NCBI GenBank assembly: GCA_018065985.1
Contig: JAGHSF010000043.1
Coordinates: 17,109 to 81,108, forward strand
DNA from: Candidatus Cryptobacteroides choladohippi
GTDB taxonomy: Bacteria; Bacteroidota; Bacteroidia; Bacteroidales; UBA932
Reading direction: 5' to 3'
DNA length: 64,000 bases
The number at the start of each line of letters is the position of its first letter. Within the stretch, counting starts at the first letter, position 1. The notes below the pieces were generated by a model. The model was not told the origin of the DNA and did no database searches. It was given only the letters and a program-made list of their open reading frames with translations. Positions 37,634 to 46,762 of this stretch are shown here, piece by piece. Position numbers and translations under genes: made by a program.

Positions 37634-38653
37634 TTATTCAACTTCCCATGTGGACCCGCTATGCAGCAGATCGTCCACACAGTGAATCTTCGACTTCTTC
37701 ATGACGTCCAGCACCTGATCGCGGACACCGTCGTCATAAGTTATGTCCTTGACGTCACGTATGACGCCGAGAGCCACAGGATAGTCAGGGCCCTTCATGT
37801 CTGCAAGGGCCATATGGATGCCCATGTCGTCAGCATGGGAATCGTGCACCAGGATATCATCCTCTGTGACGCCGTCCTGGCCAATGGTGACGACGCGGAT
37901 CTTCTTGCCGTCATAGACAAGGCCCTTGTCCCTGTTCCTGCCGAAGATCATCTTTTCCCCCTGGCGGAGAAGGATGGTATGGTCCGCCTTGACTGCGGGG
38001 TCGGACAGGTCCTTGTGCGCACCGTCATTGAAGATGACGCAGTTGGTGAGGAACTCCATGACGGAGCAGCCGTCATGCAAGGCGGCAGCGGTCATGATTT
38101 CCTGATTGAGCTTCAGCTCCACGTCGAGTGAACGGGCAAAGAAGGTACCCTTGGCACCGAGCACAAGAGAGCCGGGGTTGAAAGGATGCTCGACGGTTCC
38201 ATAAGGCGAGGTCTTCGTGATGGCACCGAACTTTGAGGTCGGTGAATACTGTCCTTTGGTGAGACCGTATATCTGGTTGTTGAAGAGCATGATATTGATG
38301 TCGACGTTCCTGCGGATGGCGTGGATGAAATGGTTTCCACCGATCGCGAGTGCGTCGCCATCGCCACAGGCCTGCCAGACGGTCAGGTCGGGATTCGCCA
38401 CCTTGATGCCCGTGGAAATTGCTGTGGCGCGTCCATGGATGCTGTGGAATCCATATGTATCCATGTAATACGGGAGGCGTGAGGAGCATCCTATGCCGGA
38501 TACGACCACATATCTCTCCTTCTCATACCCAAGAGCCTGGCTCACAAGAGGCAGAGCCCTCTGAAGGGCGGCAAGCACGGCATGGTCACCGCAACCGGGG
38601 CACCAGCGTACCTCCTGGTCGCTCTTGAAGTCCTTGAATGTAAGGTTAGTCAT
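37634..38653 (-). CDS. korB: 2-oxoacid:ferredoxin oxidoreductase, beta subunit
   Basis: 339 residues. It is the thiamine-pyrophosphate-binding subunit: WCPGCGDHAVL near residue 17, then GDGDALAIGGNHFIHA with the NNQIYGLTKGQ metal/TPP loop. With the alpha subunit it catalyses the reversible ferredoxin-linked oxidation or carboxylation of a 2-oxoacid, most likely 2-oxoglutarate. It starts three bases after korA. No delta-type ferredoxin subunit gene is present, as expected for the two-subunit Kor type. Confidence 0.93.
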   Translation of the reverse strand: MTNLTFKDFKSDQEVRWCPGCGDHAVLAALQRALPLVSQALGYEKERYVVVSGIGCSSRLPYYMDTYGFHSIHGRATAISTGIKVANPDLTVWQACGDGDALAIGGNHFIHAIRRNVDINIMLFNNQIYGLTKGQYSPTSKFGAITKTSPYGTVEHPFNPGSLVLGAKGTFFARSLDVELKLNQEIMTAAALHDGCSVMEFLTNCVIFNDGAHKDLSDPAVKADHTILLRQGEKMIFGRNRDKGLVYDGKKIRVVTIGQDGVTEDDILVHDSHADDMGIHMALADMKGPDYPVALGVIRDVKDITYDDGVRDQVLDVMKKSKIHCVDDLLHSGSTWEVE

Positions 38654-38656
38654 AGC

Positions 38657-40504
38657 CTATATCTCATTCTTGATGGCCTGTACGAGCTCGCTCACGAGGA
38701 ACGGCTGGCCCTGGACCTTGTTAAACTTGTGAATGTCGGAATCCGGGAACTGCGCACGCAGATAATCCGCAAACTGGCCGCTGTTCAGCTCGCATACCAG
38801 AATCTTCTGGAATCCGGCGAAGACTTCGGCAGTATTTGCCGGCAGCGGGTTGATGTAGTCGAAGTGCGCGTAAGAGACCTCGACCCCATCCTGGCGCACT
38901 TCTTCCATTGCGCTGAGAAGATGGCCGTAAGTGCCACCCCAGCCCACAACGAGGAGCTTGCCGGATGCTGCGCCGTCAATCTCGAGAGCAGGGATGTCCC
39001 TTGCGATGCGCGCTATCTTTTCAGCACGCTCGGAAACCATCGTGGCGTGATTGGCAGGGTCTGTCGAAAGCACGCCTCTGTGGTTCTTCTCAAGGCCGCC
39101 CACACGATGCTCGAGTCCTTTCTGGCCGGGCAGCGCCCAACGGCGGACAAGTGTCTCCGGATCGCGCTGGAACGGATAGTAGGTCTCCCCTTCCTTGAGC
39201 TGGCCAAGCGCGAAAGGAGGAACGATTTCGGGATAGTCCTTCATCGACGGGATGCACCATGGCTCCGAACCGTTGCCGAGGAAGCCCTCAGACAGCAGAA
39301 GCACAGGGGTCATGTGCTCGACCGCGATCTTCGCGGCATTGAATGCCGCATCGAAGCAGTTTGCGGGAGAATGTGCCGCCACCACAGCCACGGGGCACTC
39401 GCCGTTTCGGCCATAGAGGGCCTGGTTGAGGTCGGACTGCTCAGTCTTGGTGGGAAGTCCCGTGGAAGGACCGCCACGCTGAACATCGACCACGACAAGC
39501 GGAAGTTCGGCCATGACGGCAAGTCCGAGCGCTTCGCTCTTGAGCGAGAGGCCGGGTCCTGATGTCGTGGTGACTGCCAGGTTTCCTGCAAAAGAGGCTC
39601 CGATGGCAGTGCAGATGCCTGCAATCTCATCCTCAGCCTGAAGTGTCTTCGCGCCAAGGCTCTTGTGGATGGCGAGTTCCTCAAGAATGTTGGTTGCCGG
39701 CGTGATAGGGTAAGACCCGCAGAACAGGGGCAGGCCGGACTTCTCGGAAGCGGCCAGCAGTCCCCATGCGGTTGCCTGGTTGCCGGTGATGTTGCGGTAT
39801 GTACCCTTCTTCATCTTTCCGGAGGGCTGTACCGTATATGTATTGGCGATGGCCTGGATGTTTGCAGCATAGTTGAATCCGTCATTGAGGACCTTCTTGT
39901 TAGGTTCGATCACTTCGGGATGCTTCTTTGCGAATTTTCTCTCAAGGTATGTATAGATGTACTCGAGCGGACGGTTGTAGATGTAGCATGCCATACCGAG
40001 AGTGAACATGTTCTTGCACTTGGATATGGCTTTGGGATCCATCCCGGAATCCTTGAGACTCTCATGCGTGAGGGTTGAGATGGGGGCGACGATGAGCGCC
40101 CTGTCCTCAACATGAAGCTCAGTGAAAGGATTCTCGGTCTCGAAACCGCTCTTCTGCATAGCTGCATCGGTGAATGCGTCTTCATCCACAAGAATCATCG
40201 CAGTGGGCTTGCACCACTTTGCATTTGCCTTGAGGGCGGCGGGATTCATGGCGACAAGAAGATCACAGAAATCGCCGGGAGTGTTTACCTTGTCTGTTCC
40301 GATGTGTACCTGAAAGCCGGATACGCCGGATACGGTGTCATGAGGTGCGCGGATTTCAGCCGGATAGTCGGGGAAAGTGGACAGTCCGTTGCCATACACG
40401 GCACTCATATCCGCAAACAGAGACCCGGTGAGCTGCATTCCGTCACCTGAATCTCCGGCAAAACGAATCACGACATCCTTGGTGTCAATGACTTTATGTT
40501 GCAT
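38657..40504 (-). CDS. korA: 2-oxoacid:ferredoxin oxidoreductase, gamma-alpha fusion subunit
   Basis: 615 residues from the ATG at 40504 (MQHKVIDTKDVVIRF). The longer open frame would run through the terminator at 40525-40555. The first 190 residues are the gamma-type domain (FAGDSGDGMQLTG), followed by the pyrimidine-binding alpha domain (GSYPITPATNILE, GPGLSLKSEALGLAVMAELP, RGGPSTGLPTKTEQSDL) and the C-terminal domain II. The substrate is inferred to be 2-oxoglutarate from the two-subunit form and the following gdhA. It heads the korA-korB-gdhA unit. Its own promoter is not obvious. Confidence 0.93.
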   Translation of the reverse strand: MQHKVIDTKDVVIRFAGDSGDGMQLTGSLFADMSAVYGNGLSTFPDYPAEIRAPHDTVSGVSGFQVHIGTDKVNTPGDFCDLLVAMNPAALKANAKWCKPTAMILVDEDAFTDAAMQKSGFETENPFTELHVEDRALIVAPISTLTHESLKDSGMDPKAISKCKNMFTLGMACYIYNRPLEYIYTYLERKFAKKHPEVIEPNKKVLNDGFNYAANIQAIANTYTVQPSGKMKKGTYRNITGNQATAWGLLAASEKSGLPLFCGSYPITPATNILEELAIHKSLGAKTLQAEDEIAGICTAIGASFAGNLAVTTTSGPGLSLKSEALGLAVMAELPLVVVDVQRGGPSTGLPTKTEQSDLNQALYGRNGECPVAVVAAHSPANCFDAAFNAAKIAVEHMTPVLLLSEGFLGNGSEPWCIPSMKDYPEIVPPFALGQLKEGETYYPFQRDPETLVRRWALPGQKGLEHRVGGLEKNHRGVLSTDPANHATMVSERAEKIARIARDIPALEIDGAASGKLLVVGWGGTYGHLLSAMEEVRQDGVEVSYAHFDYINPLPANTAEVFAGFQKILVCELNSGQFADYLRAQFPDSDIHKFNKVQGQPFLVSELVQAIKNEI

Positions 40505-40524
40505 TATATGATGCTGATTTTTAG

Positions 40525-40555
40525 TAAAAAACCCCGCCTCCATCGGGAAGCGGGG
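40525..40555 (-). terminator. Rho-independent terminator after skp
   Basis: On the minus strand CCCCGC pairs with GCGGGG, with TCC/GGA pairs extending the stem around a short loop, and a run of six T follows. It lies between skp and korA and separates the bamA-skp unit from the kor operon, or attenuates transcription into it. Confidence 0.8.
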
Positions 40556-40572
40556 CAAATTGAATCAAAGTC

Positions 40573-41136
40573 TTACTGAGCCTGCTGAGCCTGTGCCTGA
40601 GCCTCGAGCTCCTTCTGGAGCTGTTCAACTGTCCTTCCTTCAGGGATGTTGAGGGCCTTGCGGCATGCTGGAGTAAGGTCGGTGCTCTGTGCGGGATCGA
40701 CATAGAGAGCTGTGCTGATATCGAATACATAGATATAGCCGCCCTTCTTTGCAAGATCCTGAAGAGTGTTGTTTGCCTTCTCATAGATGGGAGCCATGAG
40801 CTCCTGCTGCTGCTGCTGAAGTTCCATCTGGATAGACTGCTCGAACTCCTGGATGCGCTGAGAGATCTCACCGAGTTCCTTCTCCTTGCTTTCCTTTATG
40901 GCCTGAGTCCAGGTGGAAGCCTTCTGGGTATACTGGGTGTACTTGCTCTGATACTCCTCGACCATTGACTGATAGGTTTCCTGAGCCTCCTTGCTTGAAG
41001 CTGCAACAACCTCACGGGCCTTATCTGCTTCGGGCATGAGAGTAACGAGCTCCTGGAAGTTGACATGAGCGAACTTCTGTGCAAAACCTGCTACAGAAAC
41101 GAAGCCGAGTGCGGCAATCAAAAGAATCTTTTTCAT
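40573..41136 (-). CDS. OmpH/Skp-family periplasmic chaperone
   Basis: 187 residues with a signal peptide (MKKILLIAALGFVSVAGFAQ) and the Skp pattern: a short beta start (FAHVNFQEL) followed by long charged coiled-coil helices (about residues 40-120, including a run of glutamines). A C-terminal strand segment (GYIYVFDIS) comes next and the tail is rich in Q and A. Skp proteins hold unfolded outer-membrane proteins. It directly follows bamA by 29 bases, matching a role in delivering barrels to BAM. A second OmpH-like protein is encoded at 46151. Confidence 0.9.
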   Translation of the reverse strand: MKKILLIAALGFVSVAGFAQKFAHVNFQELVTLMPEADKAREVVAASSKEAQETYQSMVEEYQSKYTQYTQKASTWTQAIKESKEKELGEISQRIQEFEQSIQMELQQQQQELMAPIYEKANNTLQDLAKKGGYIYVFDISTALYVDPAQSTDLTPACRKALNIPEGRTVEQLQKELEAQAQAQQAQ

Positions 41137-41165
41137 ATTGGTTCTGATTTTAAATTGTTACTTAA

Positions 41166-43760
41166 TTAAAACTGCTGTCCTATGACGAAGTGGAACTGGC
41201 TTCCACCGTTGGCCTTGTCGTCAAATCCGTATCCCCAGTCAACACCGAGGAGACCTACCATCGGTAAGAAGATGCGCACACCTACGCCGGCGCTGCGTTT
41301 CATTATGAAAGGATTGAATTTTCTTATGTCCGACCAGCAGTTTCCGGCCTCGGCAAAACCGAGCACAAAGATTGTGGACTGAGGCTGGAGTATCACAGGG
41401 TAACGGAGTTCGACGGTGAACTTGTCATACACATTTCCCGCGTACGCGTAACCATTTGAATTATACGCAGACACCTCATACGGAGTGAGCGAGTAGTTCT
41501 CGTAACCGCGCAGAGAGATGACTTCGGATCCATATGTGCTGTATCCGGACATGCCGTCACCTCCGACGAGGAAGCCTTCGAAAGGAGAGTATCCCCATTT
41601 GCGGTTGTAGTATCCAAGATAGCCGAACTGAGCCCTGGTCATGAGCACAAGGTCACCTATGAGCTTGTTATATGTCGTGGCTGAGAACTTCCACTTGTGA
41701 TACTCGATCCACTTGTAACGGTCCTTCGATGACCAGTGGCTGTAGTCGATGCTTCTGGGATCGTCGACCGGTATCTTCTTGCCATCCTTGTCGAAATCGA
41801 ACTTGCGCATGAGCGAGTACGGAGGGGTGAAGGCAACGGATGCCGAAATGTCGGAACCCTGGCGGGGATAGATCTGCTGGTCGGTGGAGTTGCGCATCAG
41901 GTTCAGCGTGTAGCTGAGGTTGTGTGCAAGACCGTCATCGAAAATGAAGTATCCGGAATACCAGTTGGTCAGCTTGTATGTCTGCCAGCTGAGACCATTG
42001 TACAGCACGAAATAGTTGTCAGGCCACTTCAGACGCTTTCCGAGCGATGCGGAGAAGCCGTACACCTCCATCTGCCTGTCGTGGCTGAGAATGCTCAGAG
42101 CAAGAAGCGAGTTGGTCTGGCGTGTGTAGTAGGCGCTCAGGTTCAGAGAAGTAGGCTTCTTGCCGAAGAGCCAGGGCTCGGTGAAACTTGCGGTGAGTGC
42201 CGTGTAGTAGGTACCGTTGGTCTGGAAACGGAAAGCAAGGTTCTGGGCATCTCCGAGAGGCACAGGTTTCCACGCGCTCTTGTCGAAGATCCTCCGGGTG
42301 CTGAAGTTGTTGAAGCTCACGCCCACGGTGGCAACGAAGGTGTTGCCGCCCCATCCTCCCGAGAGTTCGAGCTGGCTGGAAGGCTTCTCGGTCACGTTGT
42401 ACACGAGGTCCACAGTGCTGTTGAGTTCGTTGGGGATGATGCTGTATCCTCCCTCTCCCATGATGGCCTCAGGGTCGAACTGGCCCAGGGACGCAATCTC
42501 ACGGACGGAGCGTTCGAAGTCGGACTGGCTGAACAGGTAGCCCGGACGGGTGAATATCTGACGGCGCACAACCCTCTCGTTTGTGAGGTCGTTACCGTTG
42601 ATGATGATATTGTTCAGAGTCGCCTGCTTGCCCTCCGAGATACGGATCTCGACATCGACGGAGTCATTCTGGATATTGGTCTCCACAGGATTGATGCCGA
42701 AGAAGAGGTAGCCGTTGTCCCTGTAGAGCTTGGAGACATCGTACTCGTTCTGCTTTCCGCCACCCTTGAGACGCTTGTTCATCGATACCTGGTCGTATAC
42801 ATCACCCTTCTCGATTGCAAGTATCTGGTTGAGGGCCTCTGTCGTGTAAACCGAGTTGCCGGTCCAGGAAATGTCTCTGAAATAGTACTTGTCACCCTCT
42901 TCGAAGGTAAGGTCGATGCCAAGTCTGTTGGGTTTCTTGCCTTCCTTCTTGGGAGGAAGCATGTATATCGAATCCTTGACAAGACGAGCGTCCCTGTAGC
43001 CGGCCTCGTTGAAGGCGGAGAGGGCCATCTTCTTGTCGTTCTTGTATTCCTTCTCGTTGAACTTCTTGCTGCTGAAGAAGTTATAGATCTTCGCAGACTT
43101 CGTCTTCTTCATCTGCTTGGCGATCTTGAAGTCCTTGACGTTGTCGTTTCCGATGAAGTTGATCTCCTTGATCTTGATCTTCTCGCCACGGTCTACGGCA
43201 AAGTTCACACGGATGGCATTCTTGACAACGGTATCCTTCTGGGGAACGGCCTTGACCTCGCAGTTCAGGAAGCCCTTCTCGAAGTAGAAGCGCTTGATGA
43301 TGTCACAGCTGGTCTTCTCGACGTAATCGGAAAACTCTCCGCCGCGGCGGAGATTGAGACGTTCCTTGAGGTCCTTCTGCTCACCGGACTTGACGCCCGT
43401 GAACGTCCAGCGGGAAACCCTGGGACGCTCGATGATGCTTATCTTGAAATATGCAGAATCGCCATCGGCACTCAGATGGTCGACATTGAGCGCCACATCC
43501 TCGAAATACCGCTGAAGCCAAAGTCTCTTGACGATGTTGGAAACATCATCTCCGGGGATCGTGAGCTCCATTCCTTCCTGCATGCCGGTAAGCTGGATGA
43601 TCTGCTGTTCACTGAAATAGTGATTTCCCTCAACGGTGACGCCGCCAATTATGTATTTCTTCGGATTATTGTAGTCCACCACCACGTCAGACGTCTGGGC
43701 TCCGGCCACAGAAGGCGCGAGGCACAACGCAAGCAGTGTAAATATCAGTCCGAATCTCAT
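41166..43760 (-). CDS. bamA: Outer-membrane protein assembly factor BamA
   Basis: 864 residues from the ATG at 43760 (MRFGLIFTLLALCLAPSVAGAQ signal peptide); codons further upstream cross the -7 element. Five POTRA-like repeats occupy about residues 30-440 (for example YIIGGVTVEGNHYFSEQQI and LNNIIINGNDLTNERVV). A 16-strand barrel follows and ends in HFVIGQQF. The VRGF/IRGF-type motif in the loop-6 region reads SLRGYENYSL. It inserts beta-barrel proteins in the outer membrane. It has its own promoter behind uppS and is followed by skp. Confidence 0.95.
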   Translation of the reverse strand: MRFGLIFTLLALCLAPSVAGAQTSDVVVDYNNPKKYIIGGVTVEGNHYFSEQQIIQLTGMQEGMELTIPGDDVSNIVKRLWLQRYFEDVALNVDHLSADGDSAYFKISIIERPRVSRWTFTGVKSGEQKDLKERLNLRRGGEFSDYVEKTSCDIIKRFYFEKGFLNCEVKAVPQKDTVVKNAIRVNFAVDRGEKIKIKEINFIGNDNVKDFKIAKQMKKTKSAKIYNFFSSKKFNEKEYKNDKKMALSAFNEAGYRDARLVKDSIYMLPPKKEGKKPNRLGIDLTFEEGDKYYFRDISWTGNSVYTTEALNQILAIEKGDVYDQVSMNKRLKGGGKQNEYDVSKLYRDNGYLFFGINPVETNIQNDSVDVEIRISEGKQATLNNIIINGNDLTNERVVRRQIFTRPGYLFSQSDFERSVREIASLGQFDPEAIMGEGGYSIIPNELNSTVDLVYNVTEKPSSQLELSGGWGGNTFVATVGVSFNNFSTRRIFDKSAWKPVPLGDAQNLAFRFQTNGTYYTALTASFTEPWLFGKKPTSLNLSAYYTRQTNSLLALSILSHDRQMEVYGFSASLGKRLKWPDNYFVLYNGLSWQTYKLTNWYSGYFIFDDGLAHNLSYTLNLMRNSTDQQIYPRQGSDISASVAFTPPYSLMRKFDFDKDGKKIPVDDPRSIDYSHWSSKDRYKWIEYHKWKFSATTYNKLIGDLVLMTRAQFGYLGYYNRKWGYSPFEGFLVGGDGMSGYSTYGSEVISLRGYENYSLTPYEVSAYNSNGYAYAGNVYDKFTVELRYPVILQPQSTIFVLGFAEAGNCWSDIRKFNPFIMKRSAGVGVRIFLPMVGLLGVDWGYGFDDKANGGSQFHFVIGQQF

Positions 43761-43780
43761 GTTGTATGATAAATAGTCTG

Positions 43781-43788
43781 CAAATATA
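43781..43788 (-). promoter_or_regulatory. Bacteroidetes -7 element for bamA
   Basis: Reverse-strand TATATTTG followed by C, 20 bases before the bamA ATG and immediately past the uppS stop. Confidence 0.65.
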
Positions 43789-43793
43789 CTCAA

Positions 43794-44474
43794 TTATTTC
43801 ACTTTTCCGAAACGACGGTCGCGCAACGCATATTCCTCGATTGCAGCGCGATACTCTTCTTTTCTAAAATCGGGCCAAAGTGTCGGCGTGAACACAAATT
43901 CCGTATAGGCAAGCTGCCAGAGCATATAGTTGCTGAGGCGCTGCTCGCCCGAAGTGCGGATAAGCAGGTCCGGGTCGGGGATGCCGGAGGTCACAAGGAA
44001 CGGCTCTATGTCGTCAGACCCCGCAGCGGCCATGCGGCGGGCGGCCTGCTGTATGTCCCACTTGCCACTGTAGCTGATCAGAAGGATCATCGTGAGCCTG
44101 TCGCCCCCGGCAGTCTCGTTGTCGATCATGTCGATGGTGGCATTCAGCTCATCGCTGAGGCGGGACCTGTTGCCAAGCACGCGGAAATGCACTCCATGCT
44201 CCTTGAAGTTCTCAAGCTCGCCCACCATGGCCTTCAGCATGAGACCCATCAGCGTGTTGACCTCCGAGTCGGGACGGCCCCAGTTCTCTTCCGAGAACGC
44301 GAAGAAGGAGACATAACGTATCCCCCAGTCGACCGAGGCCTCCATCACGGCGCGGACGCTCTCCACGCCCTCGAAATGTCCATATACCCTTTCTTTGCCT
44401 CTCTGTCTGGCCCAGCGGCCGTTTCCGTCCATGATTATGGATACGTGGGTGGGAATGATACTAGGTGGCTGCAT
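43794..44474 (-). CDS. uppS: Isoprenyl transferase (undecaprenyl diphosphate synthase)
   Basis: 226 residues. A cis-prenyltransferase that makes the C55 lipid carrier for peptidoglycan and other envelope polymers. Asp16 in IIMDGNGRWA is the magnesium-binding aspartate. FFAFSEENWGRP and the C-terminal PDLLIRTSGEQRLSNYMLWQLAYTE-type region (diphosphate-binding arginines) are intact. It follows nadK by 16 bases and so is probably cotranscribed with it. Confidence 0.95.
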   Translation of the reverse strand: MQPPSIIPTHVSIIMDGNGRWARQRGKERVYGHFEGVESVRAVMEASVDWGIRYVSFFAFSEENWGRPDSEVNTLMGLMLKAMVGELENFKEHGVHFRVLGNRSRLSDELNATIDMIDNETAGGDRLTMILLISYSGKWDIQQAARRMAAAGSDDIEPFLVTSGIPDPDLLIRTSGEQRLSNYMLWQLAYTEFVFTPTLWPDFRKEEYRAAIEEYALRDRRFGKVK

Positions 44475-44490
44475 ACTGATTGATTGTCTG

Positions 44491-45306
44491 TTAGATCCCG
44501 TTGCGAAGGTCGTCTCCCCAATGGAGACGGGTGCGGAGGGCTCCTATGAATGATGACTCACCGATCCTGAGCCGGCGGAGTCGCAGAGGTGCGACGCAGA
44601 CGTCGATTCCGGTACCGGCAGGTATTACGTAATTTCTGTTGTCGAGCGTGAGCACGGCGGACTCTTCCCTGGAATGGGGAACAAGGCTGATCGTGGTACC
44701 TTCGGGCACGATCAGAGGGCGCACGTTAAGGTTATGGGGAGCGATCGGAGCGATTATCAGCACCTTGGTGTCGGGCGTGCATATCGGGCCTCCGACACTG
44801 AGCGAATATGCCGTGGAACCCGAGCTGGTGCTGACCAAAAGCCCGTCGGCCCAATAGGTCGGCAGAGGGGTTCCGTTGACTTTCACATCGACTCCGAGCA
44901 TGGCCGCACCCATGCGGTGGACGGTCATCTCGTTGAGGGCAAGAGGCTGCCAGCGCTGTGGCGCAGCGCAGTCCAGCCCTACCATGAGCAGTTCCCTGTC
45001 CTCGACTGCATACTTGCCGGAAACAAGCGATTCCACCACATCTTCAGGACGATTCTCGGAAAGGAATCCAAGACGGCCGAAATTCATCCCGACGATGGGG
45101 ACTCCCGCCGGTGCCGCAAGCTGGGCGGCGGTGAGGAAGGTTCCGTCTCCCCCGAAACTCAGCAGCGCGCCGGTGCCCTCGACGAGGCCGCCTGCTGCGG
45201 CCACGTCATAGACATCGAAGCCCTTGTCCCTGAGGATTCCAAGAGGCTGAAGAACCCTTTCGTCATTCTTGAGATCCTTTTTCTTGATGTAATACGCCAG
45301 TTTCAT
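44491..45306 (-). CDS. nadK: NAD kinase
   Basis: 271 residues from the ATG at 45306; a TTG two codons upstream is in frame but unnecessary. It phosphorylates NAD to NADP. The signature GGDGTFL (residues 52-58, with catalytic Asp54), NEMTVHR and [14 protein letters not shown] are all present. A TAAATTTG -7 element lies ten bases upstream. It is divergent from pdxJ and leads into uppS. Confidence 0.95.
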   Translation of the reverse strand: MKLAYYIKKKDLKNDERVLQPLGILRDKGFDVYDVAAAGGLVEGTGALLSFGGDGTFLTAAQLAAPAGVPIVGMNFGRLGFLSENRPEDVVESLVSGKYAVEDRELLMVGLDCAAPQRWQPLALNEMTVHRMGAAMLGVDVKVNGTPLPTYWADGLLVSTSSGSTAYSLSVGGPICTPDTKVLIIAPIAPHNLNVRPLIVPEGTTISLVPHSREESAVLTLDNRNYVIPAGTGIDVCVAPLRLRRLRIGESSFIGALRTRLHWGDDLRNGI

Positions 45307-45316
45307 GTTCAAACTT

Positions 45317-45324
45317 CAAATTTA
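45317..45324 (-). promoter_or_regulatory. Bacteroidetes -7 element for nadK-uppS
   Basis: Reverse-strand TAAATTTG, ten bases before the ATG at 45306. Confidence 0.65.
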
Positions 45325-45357
45325 GCAATATATTTCCATTTTTTAAGCAGAAATCGC

Positions 45358-45365
45358 TACTTTTG
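45358..45365 (+). promoter_or_regulatory. Bacteroidetes -7 element for pdxJ
   Basis: TACTTTTG with the ATG only four bases downstream. This is the tightest promoter-to-start spacing in the window and implies a leaderless pdxJ mRNA. Confidence 0.65.
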
Positions 45366-45369
45366 TATC

Positions 45370-46089
45370 ATGACCAGACTAAGCGTTAACATCAACAAGG
45401 TCGCCACCATACGCAACGCCCGCGGCGGCAACATGCCGGACGTCACCGAAGCGGCGATGAACTGCGAACGGTTCGGAGCCGAGGGCATCACCGTGCACCC
45501 CCGTCCCGACGAGCGCCATATCAGGTATTCCGACGTGAGGGACATCCGACCCCGCATCACCACAGAGTTCAACATCGAGGGCAATCCGAACGGAGCATTC
45601 ACCGCGCTGGTATGCGAGGTGGTCCCCGACCAGGTCACCCTTGTGCCTGACGCGCCCGATGCAATCACATCCAACGCAGGGTGGGACACCATACGCAACC
45701 GGGCTTTTCTGACCCGCATGTGCGACTGCTTCCGTTCCCGCGGGATACGCACATCCATCTTCATCGACCCGGATCCGGCCATGGCGGAAGGTGCCATGCT
45801 CTGCGGAGCCGACCGTGTGGAACTCTACACCGCCGGATATGCCGAGCGCTATACCGCCAATCCGGAGGAGGCCATAGCCCCCTATCTGGAAACGGCCAAA
45901 GCCGCAAGGGAACTGGGCCTTGGGCTCAACGCAGGGCACGACCTTAACCTGGACAATCTGGAATTCTTCATCCGGACAATACCCTGGACTGACGAAGTCA
46001 GCATAGGTCACGCACTTATCTGCGATGCGCTCTATATGGGGCTTGAGAAAACTATCCAGGAATATCTGCGCAAGATTCGGATTTTTTGA
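45370..46089 (+). CDS. pdxJ: Pyridoxine 5'-phosphate synthase
   Basis: 239 residues from the ATG at 45370; the much longer frame upstream is the antisense of nadK. It closes the pyridoxine ring from 3-amino-1-hydroxyacetone phosphate and deoxyxylulose phosphate in vitamin B6 synthesis. It has the TIM-barrel signatures [30 protein letters not shown], the TEFNIEGN glutamate and [12 protein letters not shown]. Normal length. It is separated from the OmpH-like gene by a 61-base gap with its own promoter. Confidence 0.95.
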   Translation: MTRLSVNINKVATIRNARGGNMPDVTEAAMNCERFGAEGITVHPRPDERHIRYSDVRDIRPRITTEFNIEGNPNGAFTALVCEVVPDQVTLVPDAPDAITSNAGWDTIRNRAFLTRMCDCFRSRGIRTSIFIDPDPAMAEGAMLCGADRVELYTAGYAERYTANPEEAIAPYLETAKAARELGLGLNAGHDLNLDNLEFFIRTIPWTDEVSIGHALICDALYMGLEKTIQEYLRKIRIF

Positions 46090-46090
46090 C

Positions 46091-46098
46091 TATTTTTG
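46091..46098 (+). promoter_or_regulatory. Bacteroidetes -7 element for the OmpH-like lipoprotein gene
   Basis: TATTTTTG followed by C immediately after the pdxJ stop, giving a leader of roughly 45 bases that contains a small CCGA/TCGG inverted repeat. Confidence 0.6.
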
Positions 46099-46150
46099 CA
46101 ATTCTACCGACCAGGTCGGCAAGGAAGCAAATAATACAAACGAAAATAAA

Positions 46151-46762
46151 ATGAAAAAAACATCCACCATCCTCAGCATCATTGCTCTTGCAGGTGCTTT
46201 CGCCGCAGTCAGCTGCAACAACACCGCAACCGAGACTGCACAGGCAACTGAGAACAACACAGAAGTTGCCGCACAGAAAGGCGCAATCGTCTATTTCAAC
46301 ATCGACCGTGTCGTAAGCGAGTATGATTACGCCAACGACCTCCGTTCAGTGGTCGAGACCAAGGTCAACAGCATCCAGCAGGAAGTGGAGCGCCGCAGCA
46401 ACAAGCTCCAGAAAGACGCAAATGCATTCCAGGACAAGCTCAACAAGGGTCTTCTCACCCAGAGCGTGGCACAGCAGCAGCAGCAGAAACTCCAGGAGCA
46501 GGCAAACGCATTCCAGAACTATGCCGCCCAGAAGGATCAGGAGGTCATGGAAGAGCAGCAGGTGATGGTAAACAACATCTACAACGCCATCAAGGAATAC
46601 GTTGACAAGTTCAACGCAGAGAACAAGTATGCAATGATCCTTGCAACCTCAGGCGACATCCTTCCCGCACCTGTAGTGACAGCAGACCCCAGCCTTGACA
46701 TCACCGACAAGATCATCGAGGGAATCAACGCTGCATACGTGAAAGAAAAGAAAGCCGAATAA
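46151..46762 (+). CDS. OmpH/Skp-like lipoprotein
   Basis: 203 residues from the ATG at 46151. The lipoprotein signal ends in FAAVSC (Cys22). A Skp-type core follows: IVYFNIDRVVSEYDYA, a long coiled-coil helix pair with a glutamine-rich stretch (VAQQQQQKLQEQANAF), and a final KYAMILATSGDILPA strand segment. It is probably a membrane-tethered relative of Skp. The following glycosyltransferase starts directly at its stop codon. Confidence 0.88.
   Translation: MKKTSTILSIIALAGAFAAVSCNNTATETAQATENNTEVAAQKGAIVYFNIDRVVSEYDYANDLRSVVETKVNSIQQEVERRSNKLQKDANAFQDKLNKGLLTQSVAQQQQQKLQEQANAFQNYAAQKDQEVMEEQQVMVNNIYNAIKEYVDKFNAENKYAMILATSGDILPAPVVTADPSLDITDKIIEGINAAYVKEKKAE

Noticed and set aside
41736..43769. 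677-codon plus-strand open frame opposite bamA
   Set aside because: Shadow of bamA. The translation is a low-complexity Val/Leu/Glu pattern with no domain, and no start signal precedes it.
44674..45369. N-terminal extension of pdxJ on the plus strand
   Set aside because: The extension is antisense to nadK. A promoter sits at 45358 and the conserved PdxJ N-terminus begins at 45370.
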